From: an uncultured bacterium
Lineage (GTDB): Bacteria; Patescibacteriota; Gracilibacteria; Absconditabacterales; Absconditicoccaceae
DNA length: 5,584 nt
Assembly (NCBI GenBank): GCA_937906635.1
Contig: CALCYP010000068.1
Span: forward strand, 1-5,584
Direction: 5' to 3'
Shown here in pieces: positions 1 to 3,410 of the stretch (the stretch's first letter is position 1; every line of letters starts with the position of its first letter). The position numbers were made by a program, and so were the translations under genes. The notes beneath the pieces are model-generated. The model made no database searches. It was not told where the DNA came from and saw nothing but the letters and a program-made list of their open reading frames with translations.

Positions 1-103
1 AGTATTGTTTTGAAATTTCATCTGATTTATGTAAATTAAAAGTTATTGATTGTAAATAAAACTTTTTTATTAAAACAGAAAATCTGATGTAAACAAATCC
101 CCA

Positions 104-119
104 AAAATTTGACAAATAA
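104..119 (+). promoter_or_regulatory. Possible promoter -35 region upstream of the MutS-like gene
   Basis: The 16-base string AAAATTTGACAAATAA contains a perfect TTGACA (109-114). The same 16 bases recur at 2634-2649, where a perfect TATAAT follows at proper spacing. Here no good -10 hexamer is found 16-18 bases downstream (only TTGAAT/TGAATC around 131-137), so promoter activity is uncertain. The shared string suggests an extended -35 element typical of this genome. It also argues that the TTG at 109 is part of a promoter rather than a start codon. Confidence 0.35.
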
Positions 120-189
120 TCTTAAACTTCTTGAATCTGAATTTGAAATTTATAAAAAGTTATCATTTACTTATTTTACAAAAATAAAA

Positions 190-750
190 ATGAAAGTAGA
201 GGAGATTTGGAGGTCGTGGAAAGCAGTTCAAAGGATGAAAAATTATATTATTTTCTTTTCGGTAAAACGTCAGCCATTTTATAGAGCGTATGAGTCAGAT
301 GCTGAAATTTTATCTTATCTGTTTTGATTTAAGATAGGGCAACAATGAGATACGAAATATGCTTGATTTCCGAAAGATTCTGGGAAGAAATATTTTTCGG
401 CATTAAAAGATAATGGATATTCTTTCGTGGTAGTTCATGATGCTGAATGAGATGGAAATCGGAAAGCAATAGCCAAAAATGATTGAACAAAAAATTTGGA
501 TATCACGATGTCTATGGATACATTCAAGCAATTTAAAGATGAGCTAAAATTTACAATATCGAAATATAATCGAGTGAATCCAGAAAATAATAATGAAATT
601 CAATTCAAAATATTTAATCAGCTTTTGGATGATTTGGATGAAATCATAAAAAAATACAAAATGAGCCAAAATATCTTATCATCAAATATTGGTTGAGATA
701 TACCAGATTTAGATATATCAAATATTGATACAAATATTGATTTACTGTAG
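190..750 (+). CDS. MutS-like (MSL) DGR accessory protein, UGA read as Gly
   Basis: With TGA as Gly this frame gives 186 residues, ending at TAG 748-750. Six in-frame TGA codons lie at 325, 346, 364, 448, 484 and 694. Residues about 12-95 resemble MutS domain I (mismatch recognition): the segment IIFFSV...PFYRAYESDAEIL matches the MutS pattern lFFrvGDFYElFyeDAki, GFP at 59-61 matches the AGVP motif (Gly59 is a TGA codon), and GYSFVVVHD from 76 matches GYkVAicEQ. The mismatch-probing Phe is kept (Phe30), but the Glu of Phe-X-Glu is Arg32. No MutS core, clamp or ATPase domain is present; the second half (about 100-186) looks helical and is unrecognised. From memory, DGR surveys list a MutS-like accessory family beside Avd and HRDC; its position just upstream of TR and reverse transcriptase fits that. 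The start is uncertain: ATG 190 is chosen, but the frame stays open to position 40, with TTG 109 (213 residues) possible. No Shine-Dalgarno sequence is seen. Role in retrohoming is inferred. Confidence 0.72.
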
Positions 751-767
751 ATTGTTTTCGTGCCTTT

Positions 768-776
768 TGATATATT
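768..776 (+). promoter_or_regulatory. Candidate extended -10 for the TR RNA
   Basis: TGATATATT reads as an extended -10 (TG-N-TATATT) just after the MutS-like gene ends at 750. The nearest -35-like TTGTTT (752-757) is only 13 bases away, which is too close, so this would rely on the TG extension. It would start an RNA near 783, just before the helix arm at 807. The call is weak; read-through from the MutS-like gene is an equally good source of the TR transcript. Confidence 0.22.
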
Positions 777-906
777 GTGATAAATTGGTAGCAAGAGGCA
801 TGAGGGAAACTCTAGTAGGAATCCAGTGATGCACTGTACCGCGATACTGCAGCATAGTATTAAAAGATGTATAGGTAGGGATATCTGTACACAAATGAGT
901 CATCAC

Positions 907-1110
907 CAAAATACCTTTCGCCGGTAACCGCAACAACAACGATGCTAAGGTCTACAATATGGGGAATAACGCCAACCTCTGGTCATCTTCGCCTAACGTA
1001 GGTAATGACAACGCACGTAACTTCAACTTGAATCCGAATGAAGCAAACGCCAATAACAACAACAATCGTGCAAATGCAAACTCGCTTCGTTGTTTCAAGC
1101 ATTCCTATCT
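907..1110 (+). repeat. DGR template repeat (TR)
   Basis: This non-coding copy aligns to the variable repeat at 4107-4301. Over 908-1099 (64 codons in VR frame), 33 of about 67 adenines differ in VR, against two differences at other bases (G960 to T, and a T to C in the AAT codon at 1074-1076). Every C, G and T elsewhere is conserved. The TR is loaded with Asn codons: 23 AAC/AAT in VR frame, of which 22 are changed in VR, mostly to Tyr, Gly, Asp, Arg or Ser. Exact identity starts at 907; the last near-identical stretch is 1081-1110 with mismatches at 1100 and 1108, which fits the IMH-like end that distinguishes TR from VR. The segment has no TGA codon in VR frame. Confidence 0.96.
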
Positions 1111-1116
1111 GAGTTT

Positions 1117-1211
1117 AAAAGCTCTTTTTAGTGTAGTATTTTTAGTATTAACAGAGATTTTGCGAAATTATATGATTAATATAAAATCAATTTGTAAAAA
1201 GAGCTTTTTTT
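1117..1211 (+). terminator. Large inverted repeat with T-tract downstream of TR
   Basis: AAAAGCTCTTTTTA (1117-1130) and its exact reverse complement (1195-1208) form a perfect 14-bp stem around a 64-base AT-rich loop. Seven T residues (1205-1211) overlap and follow the distal arm, as in a Rho-independent terminator. The long loop is unusual for a terminator, so it may instead be a structural part of the TR RNA. If it terminates efficiently, the reverse transcriptase would need read-through or its own promoter. Confidence 0.5.
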
Positions 1212-1215
1212 ATTA

Positions 1216-1289
1216 GTCATTTCGACTGTAAGGAGAAATCTATTTATGATTTATGGATTTCTCTCCAGCTAAAGCGGGATCGAAATGAC
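1216..1289. repeat. Palindromic dispersed repeat before the reverse transcriptase
   Basis: Outer arms GTCATTTCGA (1216-1225) and TCGAAATGAC (1280-1289) are perfect reverse complements. Inner arms GAGAAATC (1233-1240) and GATTTCTC (1256-1263) extend the fold. The same outer arm recurs at 2767-2776, 3069-3078, 3089-3098 and 3289-3298, so this is one copy of a dispersed palindromic element resembling the 'TTTCGA..GAGAAATC' repeats common in intergenic DNA of many bacteria. It occupies most of the gap between the TR terminator and the reverse transcriptase start. Confidence 0.75.
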
Positions 1290-1313
1290 GATAAATATCG
1301 TAATTTCAACTAA

Positions 1314-2531
1314 ATGGATAAAGAGACGCTTCGTAGATACCTATATTATTCATATTTGGAGGCAAGGAGACATAAAGTAAATTCCCAGAGTCACCAAGAT
1401 TTTGCCAAAGATTTAGAAAAAAATTTGGATAAATTATGTGATGATATTTTTTATTGAAATTATGAAATTTCTCCAAGTATATATTTTATACAGAGAGATC
1501 CTGTGCAGAGGGAAGTTTTTGCAGGAAATTTCCGTGATAGGATAGTCCATCACCTGATTTTTGATATAATTTCACCATATCGAGAAAAACAATTTATATA
1601 TGATAGTTATTCCTGCCGTAAATGAAAATGAACGAGTTTTGGGATAAAGAGAATATCAAAGTTTATGAGGTCGTGTAGTGACAATTATCAAAATGAGTGA
1701 CGAATACTCAAGCTCGATATTCAGTGATATTTTATGTCTATAAATAGAGATTTACTGCGAAATAAAGTGTATGAAAAATTGAAAAATCGAGAGAATTTAC
1801 CGTGAATAAAACCAAAAAATCCGTTTTATATTTTGACTCCGATTTCAGACAAAATTCCAGAATATTTGATAAAAGTTGTCCATGATATTATTTACAATGA
1901 TCCGACAGAAAACTGAATTTTTAGATGAAAAAGATCGGATTATATTTGATTACCAAAGACAAAATCATTATTTTGGGCAAATGAAAATTGTTGATTACCA
2001 ATCTGAAATCTCACGAGCCAGCTTTTCTCAAATATTTACTTAAATGATTTTGACCATTTTGTCAAAGAAGAATTGAAAATAAAATATTATGGTAGATATG
2101 TAGATGATTTTGTTTTAATTCACAATGACAAAAATTATTTGCTTTCGCTCATACCTATTATACATGATTATTTAAAAGAAAATGAAAAACTGACATTACA
2201 TCCAAAGAAAATTTATATACAGCCAATTTCACACGGAGTACAATTTCTCGGTGCGATAATCAAACCATATTGCATTTATCGTAGTAAAAGGACAATTTGA
2301 AATATATATAGGACACTCAGAGATACAGACTTTCATCCATGTCGCGAGTCGCTGGATTCCTATATATGATTACTTATGCATTTTAAGCAATATCGCTTGA
2401 TACAAAAAATATTGGGTAAATTAGATTTGACTGACAAAGACAATATTTCAGAGTTTGCATTGTCTTTTTTGGATGAAAAAGATTTTCAAGAAGTAGTGAG
2501 AAAAAGACGAGATTTAGGGATGAATTTTTAA
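1314..2531 (+). CDS. DGR reverse transcriptase, UGA read as Gly
   Basis: With TGA as Gly this encodes 405 residues ending in TAA; 13 in-frame TGA codons break it in the standard code. Landmarks in order: PVQREVFAGNFRDRIVHHL (about 67-85); the DGR/group II-like DSYSCRKGKGT with Cys101 and Gly104/Gly106, both TGA-encoded; motif A LKLDIQGYF with catalytic Asp135; motif IGNLTSQ (230-236), matching the [I/V/L]GxxxSQ that marks DGR enzymes, its Gly231 also TGA-encoded; catalytic YVDD (262-265); and a C-terminal SYIGLLMHF segment like the thumb of this family. The size matches DGR enzymes, which are usually 300-450 residues and lack maturase and endonuclease domains. It is expected to copy the TR RNA with misincorporation at adenines. 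The start is well fixed: an in-frame TAA (1311-1313) touches ATG 1314. No Shine-Dalgarno is visible. TR lies upstream, which differs from the common target-TR-RT order. Confidence 0.95.
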
Positions 2532-2638
2532 TTTAAAGAAACAGATGAATCCTAGTAGCTATCAGCGTAGTTTATGCCACTCGTTACTAGCTATTTGTTA
2601 TCAGCTATCAGCTAATTTCGAAAAAAGTCCTCCAAAAT
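2532..2638. other. Intergenic spacer with short direct repeats
   Basis: AGCTATCAGC occurs at 2557-2566 and again at 2603-2612, and shorter AGCTAT pieces lie between them. No gene, clear hairpin terminator or U-tract follows the reverse transcriptase stop, so transcript ending here is undefined. Confidence 0.5.
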
Positions 2639-2666
2639 TTGACAAATAAAAATTTCTGGTTATAAT
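2639..2666 (+). promoter_or_regulatory. Strong sigma70-type promoter
   Basis: Perfect TTGACA (2639-2644), a 16-base spacer, and perfect TATAAT (2661-2666), on an AT-rich upstream tract. Transcription would begin near 2673. No protein gene follows until 3411, so it either drives the target gene through a leader of more than 700 bases filled with palindromic repeats, or makes a non-coding RNA, or is the old target-gene promoter displaced by repeat insertion. Confidence 0.72.
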
Positions 2667-2703
2667 TAAATCGTGTGATTAATTTCGGAAAGGGAAAAAT
2701 TAA

Positions 2704-2753
2704 AAAAATCCCTCTAGCCTACGGCGAACGGCCCCCTTTCAATAAAGGGGGAC
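2704..2753 (+). repeat. 50-bp repeat unit, copy 1
   Basis: Matches 3311-3360 at 49 of 50 positions (C/T difference at the base before the CCCTTT block). It ends in a perfect hairpin, CCCCCTTT (2732-2739), loop CAAT, AAAGGGGG (2744-2751). No T-tract follows, so it is a repeat hairpin rather than an obvious terminator. Confidence 0.88.
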
Positions 2754-2937
2754 AAAACAACTGTGTTCGAAATGACGAAATATGTGCTCCTTTATTTAAA
2801 GGAGCTGGACCCCTCCCGATTCCGTCCCGGGTCGAGGACTCTCGGCGCACCGGAGGATTTATCGGGGGACTGAGGATTTTTACACAACTTTTCTAAAAAT
2901 CCCCCGCCCTACGGGCACTCCTGCTGAAGCCGGACAT

Positions 2938-2970
2938 GCTCCCTTTCAATAAAGGGGGACAGAAAGGAAA
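2938..2970 (+). repeat. 33-bp repeat unit, partial copy
   Basis: Identical over 33 bases to 3338-3370, covering the CCCTTT-CAAT-AAAGGG hairpin and the following GACAGAAAGGAAA. The upstream part (2894-2937) resembles the 50-bp unit only loosely: it starts AAAAATCCC and then diverges. Confidence 0.85.
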
Positions 2971-3088
2971 ATCCCACCACCCCGATTTCATCGGGGCACC
3001 TCCCTTAATAAGGGAGGCTAATAGGGGGAAAGAAAGGAAATGGATTTCTCCCCCGCAATACTGCGGGTTCGAAATGACGAGAAAAAGT

Positions 3089-3298
3089 GTCATTTCGAGG
3101 AGTGAAGCGACGAGAAATCCAAAAAAAATCCCCCGGCCTCAGCGTAGCTGAGCAAGCTTCGGGCACTCCCCCTGTCAGGGGAGAAATTCGTCCCGATGTA
3201 TCGGGACTGCCCCGCAGAATTGCGAGACTGAGGGGTTGTTCCCAGAGCGCTTGGAAAAAAATCGAAGAGAGTGGATTTCTCACTACGTTCGAAATGAC
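3089..3298. repeat. Large palindromic element
   Basis: Ends are GTCATTTCGA (3089-3098) and TCGAAATGAC (3289-3298), perfect inverted repeats, with inner arms GAGAAATCC (3112-3120) and GGATTTCTC (3273-3281). It is the same palindrome as 1216-1289 but with about 150 bases of other hairpin repeats inside. This looks like a nested insertion or a composite non-autonomous element; no transposase is present. Confidence 0.72.
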
Positions 3299-3310
3299 GA
3301 AGGAAGGTGT

Positions 3311-3370
3311 AAAAATCCCTCTAGCCTACGGCGAACGGCTCCCTTTCAATAAAGGGGGACAGAAAGGAAA
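3311..3370 (+). repeat. 50-bp repeat unit, copy 2
   Basis: Near-identical to 2704-2753 and, at its 3' end, identical to 2938-2970. It lies only about 40 bases upstream of the target gene start, so its hairpin (3341-3346 with 3351-3356) would be in or next to the 5' leader of that gene. Confidence 0.88.
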
Positions 3371-3387
3371 TGACGACTTTTGTATTT

Positions 3388-3393
3388 TATACT
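3388..3393 (+). promoter_or_regulatory. Candidate -10 for the target gene
   Basis: TATACT lies 17 bases before ATG 3411 in an AT-rich gap between the last repeat and the gene. No matching -35 is seen, since upstream bases belong to the repeat unit. If used, the leader would be only about 10 bases, consistent with the absence of a Shine-Dalgarno sequence here. Confidence 0.3.
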
Positions 3394-3410
3394 TTAACCA
3401 AATAAAACAA

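Larger units (their letters stand above)
802..1211 (+). ncRNA. Predicted TR RNA with two abutting helices
   Basis: The TR sits in a segment with no convincing protein gene (751-1313). Bases 807-822 pair with 1101-1116: 13 Watson-Crick pairs, one G-U and a 2-base internal mismatch. This closes a loop that holds the whole TR (907-1099). The next base, 1117, begins a second, perfect 14-bp inverted repeat (1117-1130 with 1195-1208) followed by T residues. The two helices would abut and could stack coaxially. A small hairpin (844-848 with 856-860) lies in the leader. Known: in DGRs a transcript spanning TR is the template for mutagenic cDNA synthesis, and flanking sequence matters. Inferred: these helices present the TR to the reverse transcriptase and mark its 3' end. 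RNA ends are not determined by the sequence. Confidence 0.5.
2704..3370. repeat. Cluster of palindromic intergenic repeats
   Basis: About 670 bases, clearly richer in G and C than the flanking genes, made of copies of non-coding repeat units in both orientations and many short perfect hairpins. Stop codons and lack of protein motifs argue against coding. Units named separately below include a 50-bp repeat, a 33-bp identical segment and a large palindrome. Extra hairpins: 2786-2793/2798-2805; 2980-2986/2990-2996 (7 bp, 3-base loop); 2999-3006/3010-3017 (8 bp, 3-base loop); 3138-3143/3147-3152; 3166-3171/3178-3183; 3190-3197/3200-3207 (8 bp, 2-base loop). It separates the reverse transcriptase and promoter from the target gene. 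Confidence 0.8.

Noticed and set aside
3..59. Possible 3' end of an upstream gene (18 codons ending in TAA at 57-59)
   Set aside because: Too short to recognise; the AT-rich sequence could give this by chance, and the frame of the MutS-like gene is open over part of the same stretch.
751..906. Possible Avd accessory gene between the MutS-like gene and TR
   Set aside because: The gap is only about 150 bases and its plus frames contain TAA/TAG; Avd needs about 120 codons.
742..939. Minus-strand open frame of 65 codons over the TR leader
   Set aside because: No recognisable protein; it overlaps the TR and its helix arm, and its openness is better explained by the RNA structure and TR composition. 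Kept in mind as a possible inverted target-gene remnant.
959..1216. Plus-strand open frame starting inside TR
   Set aside because: It reads an Asn-rich translation of the TR and runs into the terminator stem; no start signal or family match. The TR is a template, not a gene.
2704..3370. CRISPR array or tandem repeat array
   Set aside because: Units are unequal in length, irregularly spaced and in both orientations, without uniform spacers.
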